Of a DNA stretch of 64,000 nucleotides, positions 23,327-35,605 are shown one piece after another (within the stretch, counting starts at the first letter, position 1; each line of letters opens with the position of its first letter). The notes under the pieces were generated by a model. That model did not search any database. It saw nothing but the letters and a program-made list of their open reading frames with translations, and was not told where the DNA came from. Source of the DNA: Cadophora sp. MPI-SDFR-AT-0126 (Eukaryota > Ascomycota > Leotiomycetes > Helotiales > Ploettnerulaceae); NCBI GenBank assembly GCA_020747065.1, contig JAGMVK010000023.1, positions 62,001 to 126,000 on the forward strand, given 5' to 3'. The position numbers and the translations under genes are program-made.

Positions 23327-24283
23327 TCATAGCTTCTTATATTTATCTCCAGTTCCTCTTTTCACAGCCGGCCTTTCAGCAATGCGATCAACCCACTTTA
23401 CCATGTGTGGGAAGGCTTTCATCTCTTCTTCAGTATAACCACTAGCAGAGTAGTTCTTTACCCACGCCCACGTTCCAATATCAGCAACTGAATACTTTCC
23501 CTTGCCTTTTCCGGCCAGGTAATCACGTGGCTCATCAGTATACTTGCCCGAGAGTCTGATTTCCAAAACGCCGAAGACGCGGGCGGTTTCTTTACGGAAG
23601 CGCTCAATGGCAACTTTTATATTGAAAGGATTGTTAGAATTATAGACGAGAAGTCAGCAGAGAGTGATGGTATGACCTACAAGGAAGTTTCTCTGCTGCT
23701 CGACGGAAAAATCCAAGATTTCCTTGATAGGGAGCACCGCTACCATGCCAGAAGAAGAGCCACTGTAGACACTCGCTCTTCTCAAATTCGTCCTGGAATC
23801 CGAATACGTCATCCTTGTCCGCGAACTTCAGCAAGTAGAGGAGTTCGGCTGATGTCTCCATTACGGGAAATGGGGGTGAGACGGAATTGTCGACGATCAC
23901 GGGGATGCGCCCTACAGAGGATTAGTTATGCCATCGAGCCGCCAGGAGATAGGATCTACCGTTTGGGTTGAGACGGAGAAACCAATCCTTTTTCTGCTCG
24001 TTGGTTGAGATATCGCTGCAAGTGTCAGTAAGGCATCCAATCAACGTGGGCAATGGAAGTGTACATCAAAGTCGTGGTCCACTCTGTCCCGTACACATCG
24101 GCTAATTCTTCCAGCAAAATCTGGACTTTCTGGCCATTTGGCGTACTCTGCGTGATAAGATGGAGACCCTGAGTAGATATTTTAGTTTTTTGATGCTCTA
24201 ACAATGTTTCAAGTCTTGGATATGCTTACCTTAGCGTTCTTTACTTCCGCTGGGGTATCGGCGCCATAGAGTTGATTCGACAT
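23327..24283 (-). CDS. glutathione S-transferase, Ure2p-like
   Basis: Model: complement of join(23327..23613, 23681..23911, 23960..24015, 24065..24168, 24230..24283), 243 residues with four introns of 48-68 nt that all close in frame. N-terminal thioredoxin-like domain: LHLITQSTPNGQKVQILLEE (the Ser/Thr-Pro-Asn-Gly-Gln-Lys-Val signature of Ure2p/nu-class GSTs), RIPVIVDN, PPFPVMETSAELLYL with the cis-Pro and the glutathione-binding Glu-Ser/Thr. C-terminal helical domain: QWLFFWHGSGAPYQGN and YSVADIGTWAWVK with the conserved N-capping Asp. Cytosolic enzyme conjugating or reducing with glutathione, usually in detoxification of electrophiles. No damage seen. Confidence 0.92.
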
Positions 24284-25010
24284 TATACCGAACGATATAG
24301 GCTGCTTTTACAACGTTGCAGGAATAGTAATCTGCTTTGAAAAGGGTTAGGAACTTGAAACCTGCAAAGTGAATTCCAAAAATTTCCAGGTTGATGGCCT
24401 GATTGCTGATGTAGGAGGATGTGTGACTTTGTATTCGACGTGAGACTGACCCCGCATCCGTGATTAGAAATGCAGATTACAAAGCGTATAGCGTTGCTTG
24501 CACGTGTATCCTTTGTCACGTGTGCACATCGCTGCCTAAAAGGCTTTCTTGTTCTCGCCCCACCAAAAGGAAGGTACTACCCTCGTCCCTGTGAAGCAAA
24601 AATCCCGTAGTAGAGCTGACAAGTTTAATAGAAATGCAAAACCTCAACCATAAATATGACGACACTTTTGCAGCTATCTAACTTTATATATATTGTAGTC
24701 TACTTCCTTTCTTTACGATTTCTCTTTTAGAACTTACTAATCAGCTGATTTAAAATTCTTAAGTATTATGGATTGATTTTCTTATTCTTGTGTCCTGTAT
24801 AGGGTTAGTGCTCACCTTCGCTTAGTGGACTCGCCTGAGCACCTGAGTAACTCACCTAAGTAAGCCACAAATTAAACTGCCAACTTCGAAGCCATCCAAA
24901 AACTTGGGCTAGTCATTTTGATATCAACAAATAACCGACGACATCAATCCCAATCAGTCCCTCATCGCAAAATTAAACCTCTATAAGAAATCTCAAGTAC
25001 TCACTTAATC
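24284..25010. other. divergent intergenic region
   Basis: Between the GST start (-) and the next gene (+). Contains CACGTG-type E-box cores at about 24501 and 24518 (CACGTGTATC, TCACGTGTGC), which could serve either gene. No other feature. Confidence 0.4.
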
Positions 25011-25699
25011 ATGAGTACCCTTCGCGCTCCACCACCAATAACTGTCAGACCAGCACCAAATGCCTGCTGCCTAACCGCAACCATCAACCACACGAAGCAT
25101 AATCTCCCCATCGACAACCTCACCCACCACCTTTTTTCGCACTTCCCCGATCCCATTCCAGACATAAACGATCCCAATCACTGGGATATTCGCGCCAACG
25201 AGAATAGAATTCAAGATCTCAACCCTTTCTGTTACGCAGTCAAGTGCTTTGTATCGCAATATGAACTTGGAGGTATTTTCTATCCATAAGAACACAAATC
25301 ACCACCAAACGAGCTGATCATCCCATCGTAATAGACCCCCAGCCTTTCGAACAAGTCTTCAAAACCTACCATGATCCCAACAGCACGCTCGAAGACATCG
25401 TAGTTGCCGTTCGCGCGATCCAAGACATGAACTCCGTGCCCGCTCGAGTGCTTCAAGAGAACACTCGCGAATGTTTGGGCCAGATTGCAATCCAAGACGA
25501 AAGGGTGGATGTGGTGGAGTGGTGCTTGCAAGAAGATGGAGGCTTAAGATTCGAGGCCGACTTTCAGATTACAGCAAATAAGGTGACGGCTGAAAGAAAC
25601 CCAGAGTTGTATGCCGTTTTGGATAAGTATTGCTTCACCAGCGGTGCTTGGAATCATCATTGGAGGAACCCGACCGCCAATCACTATGAACTAGACTGA
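25011..25699 (+). CDS. hypothetical protein, 208 residues
   Basis: Model: join(25011..25272, 25335..25699). The 62-nt intron GTATTT...GTAATAG (branch GCTGATC) joins two frames in phase. Without it the first frame ends at 25289. An alternative is a one-base frameshift at about 25270 in an intronless gene. The N-terminus is rich in P, N and H (PPPITVRPAP, HHLFSHFPDPIPDINDPNHW). The C-terminus is helical and acidic, ending in FTSGAWNHHWRNPTANHYEL. No signal peptide, membrane segment or family motif that I know. The codon pattern looks normal, so I keep it as a gene with moderate trust. Confidence 0.5.
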
Positions 25700-26761
25700 C
25701 TGCCAATTGAGTACGCGTTGTATGGTTGGCTATCGCTTTCTTCTTGTTCGCTGATGTTGAGCGTGATTATGTCTTGTTTTCCTGCATCTGTAGGGCTTTG
25801 CGCGTTCGACTCTTCCTTTTGATTTGATAGTTTGAGCGGGATTGTTTCTCGAGCTCGTAGTTTTTTGTGTCTATAGGGCCTGACTTTATGTAGCGTTTTG
25901 CGTGGTTGTGCAGTTAACTCAAAGGTCGAAATCTAGTTTGTTCCATTGCTCATTGATTAAGAAAGGTCTTGTCATGTAGTTGAATATACGTGAAAGTGCG
26001 CGATCTAGTATTGCTAACGTGTGTTTCTGGTCTTGAAAAAAATTGAAGATAATCAACTACTTAGGTCGACTGAAGTTGAGGCGTCGACTAGACTATTTAA
26101 AATAATTTTAAAGTGCTTTCCTCTTGCTAGCTTCCTATTTCAAAGCCGTCAACGGTTGGTTGAGAGGAGTTGAAAGCAGTTGAGCGCAGTTAAGGCTCGG
26201 TTCCCATCGATTGAGATATTAACTTCTTAGTTTTCGACCCCTCCAATTCCTGGACCGTTCAACTAGGCCCGAGCACGAATTTGATTCAGACGGTCTAACG
26301 GATGCCCCCTATCCTGTAACCTCCTCCAGTCTTTCGACATTCTTCTGGTTTAGCTCTCTCGTCCCGTCTCATTGGAAATGACCTACGGTGGAACGCCCGC
26401 CTTGTCTTGGTATTTGACACATCCCTCAGCCTTGAGCCCCCTGCTTTTCTCTGTGAACCTGGGATCGAAGCATATTCAGAAGACTTGTTTCAACTACACC
26501 GAAAGTTCAGTATACCCTGGGCCGATGATGCAAGGTATCTAAGAGTGGAGGGTGGGGTCATCCTTTCGAAATGGACGAAGGAGCCAAGTTCTACTGCCCT
26601 CCATCTCTAATCCAATCACTCCTTAAATAGCAGTCTCGGCCATCTGAGTCTTCGAGTCCCCCCAAACCACACACGACATGAGTGTGCGACCTACATCTCA
26701 TCCGACTCCTTCCTTAACGCACTGGCATCACCCAAATTTCATTAGCTTTCCGCGCTCCCAA
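25700..26761. other. no supported gene
   Basis: Holds one 67-codon plus frame (26407-26610) without resemblance to known proteins. Around 26060-26200 the motif GTTGA recurs many times (GTTGAGAGGAGTTGAAAGCA, CAGTTGAGCGCAGTTAAG), a loose short-period repeat. Confidence 0.4.
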
Positions 26762-27872
26762 GATGGGTCCATCTAATGACCGACCGTTGACGCAAATCGA
26801 CATCCTCGAAGCAGTAGGTTAGCGTCCAAATCTCTTGCAAAGGCTCCCGAAGCGGGTCGCCTTGCTCGACAGTCCCACCCACAAGAGTGATCCCACGAGT
26901 AAGAAGGGAACATATTCTCGAGAAGGTACCCTACACACCATAACTGGTGACAAAACTACGCAATTAAGGTCTGCGGGGAGTGTGCCCCGCCAACCCAGGG
27001 CAGCGTGGGAATCTCCGTGGGTGAAGTACGAGAAGATCTATAATACTGAACTGGGCGGTCTTGTGGGAGTAGCAGTTCGGGAAACTCCTCTTATTGAGCT
27101 TGTCCATATGAGAGCATTCGCAACCCACGCGGCCGAAGAGACGTTGCACGTGTATGGACAGCTTCAGCATCGGAATATCGTCACTGCCCTTGAAGTATTC
27201 ACAATAGATAGCGGCTTCTACATTGTCCTCGAGTATATGCCCCTCTGCCTCGAGGGGATCGTAAGATCTTTAGCTTATTCGGACGAGCGACAACTCGCGG
27301 TTATCCTCGGACAGATAGGCTTGCGCAATTTATTTAAGAATATTGGCTGATTACATTATGTTATGACTGGTATGGCCTATCTCGCAAGGGAAGGCTTCAA
27401 ACACAGGTCTCTCACCTGCTCAAATATCCTCCTTAACACGGCCGGTGATATGAAGATTGTTGGGTGGCTCTCCTGGTACGAATGACATATGGGCTAATCC
27501 GGTCTCGCAGCGAATCAAGAATTTTGTCAAGTAATATCAAAGTCTAAGGGGACACCTAATGACTTTAGTGCCTTCTCATCAATCAAGTACGTTAAAGAGG
27601 ACGGGGCTATTGGCGTCGATAATTTGCAGCGCTGGCCTTCGAACTTAGGCGCCGTCGGATTCCTTTCCGCAACGACATCTACCGCCTCTACTGCGGAACT
27701 GCTTAAGGTATGCTATTTTTCATAGCCCATCACCCTTAAAGCTCTATCCTGACGATCATAGCATCCACTTCTGTGCCGCTCATGGCAAAAGGAGTCACTC
27801 ATCGGTATAATATCTTTGGCCCAAGTCTATATACGAGGGCAATACAAGTATACACCACGAGTTAGTCTCTAA
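26762..27872 (+). pseudogene. protein kinase-like gene, broken
   Basis: Starting at ATG 26762 (MGPSNDRPLTQIDILEAVG, then TAG) the plus strand reads through a kinase of a fungal accessory family. Blocks: WESPWVKYEKIYNTELGGLV (glycine-loop region), VAVRETPLIELVHMRAF (Lys would be expected here), LQHRNIVTALEVF, FYIVLEYMPLCL (hinge), then in another frame GMAYLAREGFKHRSLTCSNI, an HRD-like loop with HRS, and GDMKIVGW in place of the DFG region. A further shift leads to YVKEDGAIGVDNLQRWPSN and GAVGFLSATTSTASTAELLK. After a GTATGC...CATAG intron the protein ends with HPLLCRSWQKE and IISLAQVY, stop at 27872. Early stop, two frame changes and lost catalytic Asp argue for a dead gene or a pseudokinase ancestor. 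Confidence 0.68.
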
Positions 27873-28841
27873 ACGGGCAATGGAATTTAAATTAGAGCAA
27901 AAACTATTGCATTACTCTACACACTCTAACCCATTCATGGGCCCCACGCGGCCTTTTCTGTGGTTTTAATAGTTGGAAAATTTGAATATTGGCTCGAAAG
28001 AATTAATGCGCAGCATGGAATGTGAGAATTTACTTGATCTGGGCACACTAAGTCTTGGAGGAAGCAGGGATTAATAGTGAACATATAGATTTCAATTTTG
28101 TGCAGTACAGTTCAGTAAGAAGAGAGTATGTAAGGTACTTTCTTTGACATAAGAGACCACCTGGGTAATAAATCACGTGCTGTGACCTACTCTCTGAGCT
28201 TGGATGAAGGCCTTAAGTTGAAGGCATAACGACGCCATCCGAAAGTTTAGCGGCTTAACAACTACCTTGTGATGACCACACCTCAAGTTGGTCCTCTCTT
28301 CCCTCAATAACAAATCTTATTCCCGAGCCAATTCTGGATTTTATCTACTCGAGTTAGACCCTATAGAGATCCTGAAAAGGCACTATGGGCGATCCAAACT
28401 CACCTCTATGACATTCCTATTTTTGGGGGCAGCTGATTGTTGCTCCGTTGATGAGAAGTCCCGCCAAAGGACCGTTAAATCAAACAGCGTCCAGTTTGAG
28501 CGCTACGGTTCAAGCATGTACATTTATAGGATCACGCCTCGCACATTTTGAATCACCCGTTAATCTCTTTTTAGGGTCACAGAGCAGTCATTTTTGACTT
28601 AAAACTTTTTGATCAAGGCCGTCCCTAAACCATAGCGACCAGAGACTTCACTCCCTTCTGCAGTTCCATCTTCCCACCGGGACCTCATAATCGGCCCTTA
28701 ACTACGTTCTCGAATTTCCCTCTCTTCCTCATCCTCCTTCGCTTCCTCCCCTCCTCGAGACGCCTTCCTTTCTGCCTTGGCCCTCCACAAAGCCTATTCT
28801 CTACTGACAGTCATTCATTACTCCCTCTTCGCTCATTCATC
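27873..28841. other. no supported gene
   Basis: An 87-codon plus frame (28288-28551) has no family resemblance. The 28640-28840 segment is pyrimidine-rich (CTTCCTC runs), as in many fungal promoters, and precedes the reductase relic. Confidence 0.4.
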
Positions 28842-30460
28842 ATGGAAATTACCACAGTATATGCCATTGTCATAGGCAGCAGCTTCGACTTCCTCCTACT
28901 CATCAATAGCCTCCCTTTAATTACCCGCCTTATTAAGAATTTCTCACCGCTCATATCAAAGCATCTAATCTACCGCTATGTCCTTCATCGACACCGGTTT
29001 CTGGGCCCATAGAGTCGAGCCTATGTTCTAATACAACTGATTTATATCGCAGAGAATCTATACTACTTTAAGTTCTGAGATACAACCACCTCAGAAGCCG
29101 GAGTTCGAGCCGGACACTCGCGATAATCAACCTGATACCTATATTCGCGGGTCCTCACCTAAGCACTCTCGCAGACCTATTAGGTGTTAGCCTCAGCTCT
29201 ATTCGGCAAATTCATCAGACGGCAGGCTTGACAGCGGTTGCGCTCGCCATCTTCCATATATTAGCTATAGTGGCCTCGCAGCCGTTCTTTCCTTTAGACC
29301 TACCTCAGAATCCATTCTCGGTTATAGTAAATCGTCTCTTGAGCTATATTTCTCGGCTGACGCTCTACGTAGGGAGCATCATCGCTAAAATGTACAATTC
29401 TACTCTGCTTACCCATCTTCCGCAGACTCTCTTACGAACTCTTTCTCCGCACCCACCATACCTTAGCGGCGCTCTCTACCTACTCCATCTAGCGACACAT
29501 ACCCTCCAAAGGAACCTCCCCCCACGTATATCTCTACAACGGGGCTGTTTCTATTCATATGTATTGTCCAAGGGTATATCATCATCCAGCACGACGGTAT
29601 CTTCCGCTACGGACCTGCACGAGCCCAGATTATACATGAGCATGGCGCGGTCAGAGTTCGCATACAGCTTCAGAAGCCACTTGAAATTAAAGCTGGGCAG
29701 GCCATCGACCTGTGGATTCCGTCGATCAGCTTCTGGTCCTTCTTGCAGAGCCACCCGTTTGTGGTGATCTCGTAGGCAGAGAAACCTCAGGAACATCTAG
29801 ACCTCTTCTTCGAGCCTCAGCGGGGCCTGACTCGAGAACTCTTATACCATGCCAAGAGTATGCACGCCATAAACCCGTTGGTGCTGTTTAGCGGACCCCA
29901 CGGGAAGAGTATTCCCATAGGTAACGGCGAGACTATTCTCATAGTAGCCAGCGACTTCGGAATCATAGCACATCTGCCCTGCCCAAAGCAGCTCATTCAT
30001 GGCTATAGCACCCGTGAGGTTCGCGCTCGTCGAATCCACTTAGTGTGGCAGGTTCGGGACATCGGTACGTGACCCTATCTTCTTCTGAACTGTGATCTGA
30101 CAGGCCCAGATGTCACTATTACTGCGCACCCGCTCCTTAACGGTGCATTAAACGAAGATACGCTGGATGATGTCTGGTACGTGCTATAAAGCCCTTGCCT
30201 GCTTGGCCACACTGACAATGAGGAATAGATACTGGCCATTTCTATCTACTGGGATGTGGAATGAACGTTAGGATCTTAAGCGATTTCGATTTGGATTGCA
30301 GATAAATAAGTCTTAGTGCCCCGTCGGCAAGATATTTAAGTTTGCGTCCCATATCTAGATTGTGTTCAACTGCCAACGGATGTCTGCATCCATGATAGGC
30401 TCAATCAGTGCCGAGGGTTGTTGCACGAGACGGAGGGCCGAACCTATGTATCCTTTCCTC
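28842..30460 (+). pseudogene. FRE-type ferric reductase relic
   Basis: From ATG 28842 the frame gives EITTVYAIVIGSSFDFLLL, then decays. Other frames restore a ferric-reductase order: RAGTLAIINLIPIFAGPHLS, LADLLGVSLSSIRQIHQTAG and LAIFHILAIVASQPFF (heme-binding transmembrane core with His), RLSYELFLRTHHTLAALSTY (second His pair), IQLQKPLEIKAGQAIDLWIP and SFWSFLQSHPFVVIS (FAD-binding HPF motif), GLTRELLYHA, LFSGPHGKSI (NADPH side), LIHGYSTREVRARRIHLVWQ and ILAISIYW. At least four frame changes and several stops. Such enzymes reduce ferric iron or other substrates at the plasma membrane. Clearly dead; the C-terminal end near 30460 is only approximate. Confidence 0.78.
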
Positions 30461-30932
30461 GAACCAAACATAAAATCACGATATTCAGGTTTTATTATTG
30501 TTAAGTAGTCTTTGCTATATCTCTCTTGTCGAGGCAGTCAGTGATATCATAAAGTGGACATATATTTCTGACGACTTCTGATAATGTCTTCCAAGTACTG
30601 CTCAAATTGTCGTCAAGCGCGCTTCCTCTCTCCCTTTCTCCTCGACCCATCTCACCCAGTGAGTAAGGAGAGGAGCTTAGATGTAGCTTCCTGCTGGGTG
30701 TCGATTGCAGTGACCGACCATCACGGCTTGCGAAGACAAGAACTCCCCCGACCTCCATCTCAAACCACGATCCGTGTACCTTTGCTGCCCACTCCTATGC
30801 TCCCCCAGACTCTCCCCCTCTTCCGCCTCCACCTAGATGGGCAACACGTTAATAGAGTACACATGTGTGGATGAGGTACATGGTGCTTAATGCATAGGTC
30901 AAACCTTGGGGAGGCGAGTTTCCCGATGGTTC
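30461..30932. other. intergenic
   Basis: Short frames on both strands only; nothing recognised. Confidence 0.4.
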
Positions 30933-32759
30933 TCATATCAGCAAAAACTCCTGCAACTCCTGTGTTCCGTCTTTTATGCCCTGTACAACCTCGCCATCCA
31001 TGGCACCTTGAATGAAGCACTCCCCAATGATAACATACCCGCGATCTTCCTTGCGGAGAATGACGGGAACGCTGCAACCTAAAAGTATCACTACCTTGTC
31101 GCATATAGCCGTGCGAGCTGGTCCGAGGCCCAATTTCCCTCCCTGGGTCACCAGCCAGCGGCGAGTGAAAATCACAGGGAAGTGTTCCTCTCCGGGAAAG
31201 CTCCCGGTTCTCAGAAGATCATCCAAGTTACTAAAATTTGTTAGCCCTTGGTCTATGTTTGAGGTGTCGTTATCCACGTACCACGTTGCTACATCAGTCC
31301 CTCTTCTCTGTACAGCTTCAAGCGCCCATTCGGGCCAATTTATGATTGGGAAACCAGCGGTCGAAGGCCCTCTTTCTTCAGCCACAGTATCTAACAATAT
31401 GCCGGCCACTTGCAGCTGGGGAATTCCCGATTGGGAAAAATCCGGAAAATTAATGCTCGGTTTTAGATCGCCAGAAGCACTGTAGATCCTAGATTGAGGC
31501 GGCCCAATGAAGAGCTCTGCATGCTGGCGCAGGCTTCTGCCTCCAGCGATCGCGAATTTGGGCCCATGGTTCACTCCAACCCAGGAGGGCAGATTACGGT
31601 AAGAACGAGCCCATGGTCGCAACAATATATCCAAACTTCCAGATGTCTCAACCGAATGACCAATAAAATCTCGATAAACCTCCATCACTTTCTTACTGTA
31701 ACTTGGATTCCACAAGTGTGAGTCCTTTGCCAGTGGGAGCAGTGCATATATCGTATCACATGGATCAGATACGCCAAAGCCGGCAAACTCCTCCACCAAA
31801 GTTTGAAGGTCGCATAGCCTTGTGGTTCGAGAACCTGAATCATTGAGCATGCTGCCGAAAACGTTCTCTGAAGCGAAGAGTAAGCGGGTAGCGGATTGTG
31901 CTTCAGGATCTCCCCAGTATCCCGACGAATCCGTGGAAGTCTGGGTACCAGATAAATTTCTGGGCCGAGTATGTGCAATCCAGCGAGATCCATAGAGCTT
32001 GGTCTGGACTTTCCATATAAGTGGAAGACTTCGGATAGCTTCTGCAAACTGCTACCACCCAACACTCAGGTATCCACAGTGAACAACGGCCTCAGATGCG
32101 AACGCGATTTCTTGGATAACCCAGCGCCGACCGAACCATGGCCTGCACATCAACTGGGACACTGCGCCAACCATCTGAGCGTTTGAAAAGAAGTCATCGC
32201 TTCCCGGTGATAGACGACCGACATGGGTCGCCGTGTCAAAGAGACGACCTCGGGGGGAATCTACCATCCATTGCATAGCTTCATTGCTTCGCGCTGCTTC
32301 TGGCCCTAGCCAAATGCGGACCGTAAGTGCTCTCTCGTAGATTTTTCCCATGCGGAGTACTTGCTGACCCCGCTCTTCGAAATCGCCTTGATTGATACAT
32401 ATTGCATCAATCCAAAGAAACCGGTCGAATGAGGGGAGCCGTAGATGGCGAAGACATGACTCGAGATTCTGACCCACATCAAAATCGCTACCATTCAGGG
32501 AAATCGTAGCCCGATCGTTTTGGTCACCCCAACAGTACGATACGGCATCATATGTCCCTTCTGCCCTAGCTTCATTCTTGTCGCCACGGAACAAAGAGGT
32601 CAGACCCTTTTTCTGTGGTAGTGAGGCTGATGGGTGTCCTTCGGGAGGTAACTGGGCATGTTGCAGCGTACTGCGGACACGTGCTTTTGGTCTTCCTGCA
32701 TGGAGTCTGAGCAGGCGGATCTCATTATCCTTTAGTGATTCGTAACGATACGTTTGCAT
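30933..32759 (-). pseudogene. HET-domain gene with a single stop
   Basis: A single frame from ATG 32759 to the stop at 30933 (about 608 codons) broken once by TAG at 32052-32054. N-terminal HET domain: YDAVSYCWGDQNDRATISLN, FLWIDAICINQGDFEERGQQ, MGKIYERALTVRIWLGP and CRPWFGRRWVIQEIAF, the four hallmark blocks. After the stop the same frame continues with QFAEAIRSLP, SDPCDTIYALLPLA, a GVNHG...  region and the usual C-terminus (PVILRKEDRGYVIIGECFIQ then GAMDGEV). No intron with acceptable sites removes the TAG. HET proteins trigger cell death on non-self recognition after hyphal fusion. Loss by one mutation is a known kind of outcome, so a recent null allele is my reading; readthrough or error remain possible. 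Confidence 0.85.
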
Positions 32760-33938
32760 GTTTGTTCATTACTGCTGTTGTTGCCCAGGAGGTTATCTTA
32801 GCCCATCAGCATCTTTGTTGTTCCTACTCATCTTATAAGTCGTTGCCAGCTGACGGACGCGGCGAGTGGCGCAGCGGCCATTTGAGTAGAGCCCAGCAAG
32901 AGCGCCTTTCATGCAGCGTCAGCAATGTGGTCATCATTGATTGGGATGTTCGCTGGGCAGGAACCTCTCGTATCTGTCTTTGCAGGACAAGACACGCCTG
33001 TGCTAGTCGTCTTGCAGTTGTAGGGGATCAACAAGCCCCTGCTCACCTGCGAAAAGTAGAGTTCGCAGGTACCACGACCCATAAATCTGTCACCTCCCTC
33101 TCCCCCACCTTTATCATCCCACAATCGCGCCTTCAAGCCACAATGGAGATCCCGCGCCACTTGCAAGAAAGAGCTAATGATCTATTTCAAAAGCTCGGAT
33201 CAGAGCTAGGTAAAGATGCCGCGAATCAGTCCATTTCAGCATGCTCTGCGTTAACTCATCATAAAGTTCGAGATTTATCATAGTATTTTATAATACGTTT
33301 GCCATTAAGCAACCAATTTCTATTAATAGAACGTTATTGTGCCCGTGATTAATGTATCGAATCTCTTAATCTCGCGTCTTTCTTCCGGAGGGTATTGAAG
33401 ATGGTGTCCCCTAATTCCACTAGCACGGTGCCCAGGAGAAAGGTGCGATAATCTGACCAATGCCCCACTCGCCCTTGAGACTTACACGTTGAGTGACAAC
33501 ACTCTATGTGCGAATCTTTTTCCTTTGTGATGAATGCGTTCAATATGATCCATCATCTTCGAAGGGCGGCAAAAAGAACCCATTCGTTCTTCGTAGCTCC
33601 TCGATTCGACTCCAGTACAGAATAGGCACTGCATCTTGCCGCAGAGAAGGGAAAAAGACAGGGGTCAGAGGTCCAAGCTCAGAAGATTCTTCCTTGAGTA
33701 AAGCTCGTGGAAGCTGGGTGACGGGAAGTCGGTAGCGTGAGGCGACCTCAAGAAAACCGCAGAAAGCCTGCATCAGCTCAGCGGTCTCCATGCGGCGTTT
33801 GACAGCGTCCTGGAGGGTGATATCAGTGACCCGAGTGCAGATGAGGTCAACAAGCTGCATTCTTGAAGTGTCTTACTAGTGCATTTTCCTCACATAGAAA
33901 TTGAATCATCGTCTATCAAATGGCAAAATACATATATT
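32760..33938. other. no supported gene
   Basis: Contains a 182-codon plus frame (32735-33283) and a 106-codon minus frame with ATG (33540-33860, ITLQDAVKRRMETAELMQAF). The latter looks helical and could be the end of a small real gene, but I know no relative. Confidence 0.35.
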
Positions 33939-35057
33939 TCAAGACTTCTTCCAAGCTTCGTTCACCATATCCTTGACCTTCATCGTCTTAATATCTGGGA
34001 ACAGCTCATTTAGAGTCTTAGATGGATGGAAATCAAATACCCCCTCAGCGAACCAGAGACCGAAGACTGACATCATGTGCTGATAGGCTTCCTTGGGAAA
34101 GAAATGGTACGCAGCCACTTGCCCTGGTAATTCGGTTATCTTTCCGCTTCTCAGAGTCTCGATGCTGTCGTGCGTGACATTAAATTTAGTCCCTGCATAG
34201 TCTGATTAATCTTATCATGCCTTGGACGTGGGTATGAATGTATAAGTTGGAGGTTTTCTTACCCTTGGCCTCCTCTATATAGTGAAGGAATTCATTCCAA
34301 GTGACTCTGTCGCCTATGACATAGCTCACACGGTCCCACTTGCCCAAGTCTAAGCTGGCTGCCACAAACTTGGCAATGTCAGTTGTATGAGTGAGGACCA
34401 CTGGCACGTTGCCGGAACCAGGTATGGCTGCTACGTCATTAGGAATATCGAAAATTGCAACCACTGGGCTCATGTGCGATTTGACAGCTGGTACTCCCCA
34501 GAAGTCCATGAAGAAGCCGTTTAAGAAATAGGTCGTCTCTAGGCCCGTCATCTGCTCGAGTACCTTATGGGCTTCGAACTTAGGGCCCACGGTGTCAAGC
34601 TGCTTAATATGCCTGCAATGATTAATCTTAAATTGTATCTCAATAAATGAAATATTCAAGGGCCTCACTCTTCAGTATGGGGCAAACCCCAGTCGCTCGA
34701 TATCATTCTCTTCGTGGTGTTGGATGCATTTGCCGCGCGGATGAGCTCAATCTCATTGTTGCCAGGAAACATGATGATCGCAGAGACAACCGTGTGAACG
34801 TTGTTATCCTCGAGGGTCTTGGTCAGAGCTTCTATATTGGAATAGTCCACCGTAATGATCGGAACGCGAAGTTCAGCTTCGAGTGCGGGGTTAGGCTGCT
34901 AAGAGTTAGCCAAGCTATGAGGATGACCGTAAGGTTGTAGTGGAAGTCATGCATTTCTTGCGAGTATCCTGACATCGTGCTTTCCAGCTTCGACGATGGC
35001 TTCAACGAGGGTACGGCCGACTTTTCCAGTGCCTCCTGCCACTGCAACGACGACCAT
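33939..35057 (-). CDS. NmrA-like/isoflavone-reductase family protein
   Basis: Model: complement of join(33939..34192, 34263..34612, 34669..34895, 34974..35057), 304 residues. N-terminal VVVAVAGGTGKVGRTLVEAI has the GxxGxxG coenzyme loop of NmrA-type atypical short-chain dehydrogenases. Later blocks are VPIITVDYSNIEALTKTL, MISSDWGLP, AAIPGSGNVPVVLTHTTDIA, WNEFLHYIEEAK and a C-terminus ending VKDMVNEAWKKS. Such proteins bind NAD(P) and act as redox sensors or reductases in the cytosol. The paralogue at 40413 shares the order and the GSGNVPV.THTTD block. Oddity: the first donor is GTCAGG, five or six codons before the place where the paralogue splices; at that place this gene reads AA where GT is expected. 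The gene may splice poorly or lose its second beta-strand. Confidence 0.75.
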
Positions 35058-35386
35058 AGCTTCAAACAGCTAAGTATTGAGTGAAAGGCTTTATGAAGTC
35101 GGATGAGTAGAACAGAAATGTAAGAGACCGGATTGATCGTGGTTTCGACACAATGCTGTAGCCTTATGCTTGGGTGAAAAACATGGCGATTCAGAGCATT
35201 ATTACCGAGAGCGATTTGCCTGGTTCTATATTCCAGAACGTATTACTATGGCATCTGCCTGGATTTATAATGTGGCGGACAGTGGGCTGAAATGCTTCGG
35301 GCTGAGATGGACCGGATACAAAGCGCTCGAACATTTTCAAGGTAGACGTGGTTCATCGCTGATAGAGCACAGGAGCTCGGGGGCAG

Positions 35387-35473
35387 ATTGTATCCGAAGC
35401 TGCGATATTCTTTTTGCATCAGGTGATGTGCGTCCCGGGTCCCGTAGTCGCCCGGAAACAAATTGTATCCGAA
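35387..35473. promoter_or_regulatory. duplicated motif in a divergent promoter
   Basis: CAGATTGTATCCGAAGCTG (from about 35384) and CAAATTGTATCCGAACTG (from about 35460) are near-identical 18-19-mers 75 bp apart, between the divergent NmrA-like gene (-) and Zn2Cys6 regulator (+). On the minus strand they read TTCGGATACAAT, with a CGG triplet as used by Zn2Cys6 proteins. A binding-site role is inferred from position and duplication only. Confidence 0.4.
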
Positions 35474-35605
35474 CTGCCCAGGATATGACAAAACAACCTC
35501 AAACTCAAATTCCTCCGAGCTCCGTCAATGCACGCCTGGATTTTGCATCCTGAATCTTGAGGGCGAGGCAACACGAAATCTGCTCCGTAATTTGATGCGT
35601 CCAAT

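Noticed and set aside
31012..31485. 157-codon plus frame
   Set aside because: Antisense of the HET gene at 30933-32759.
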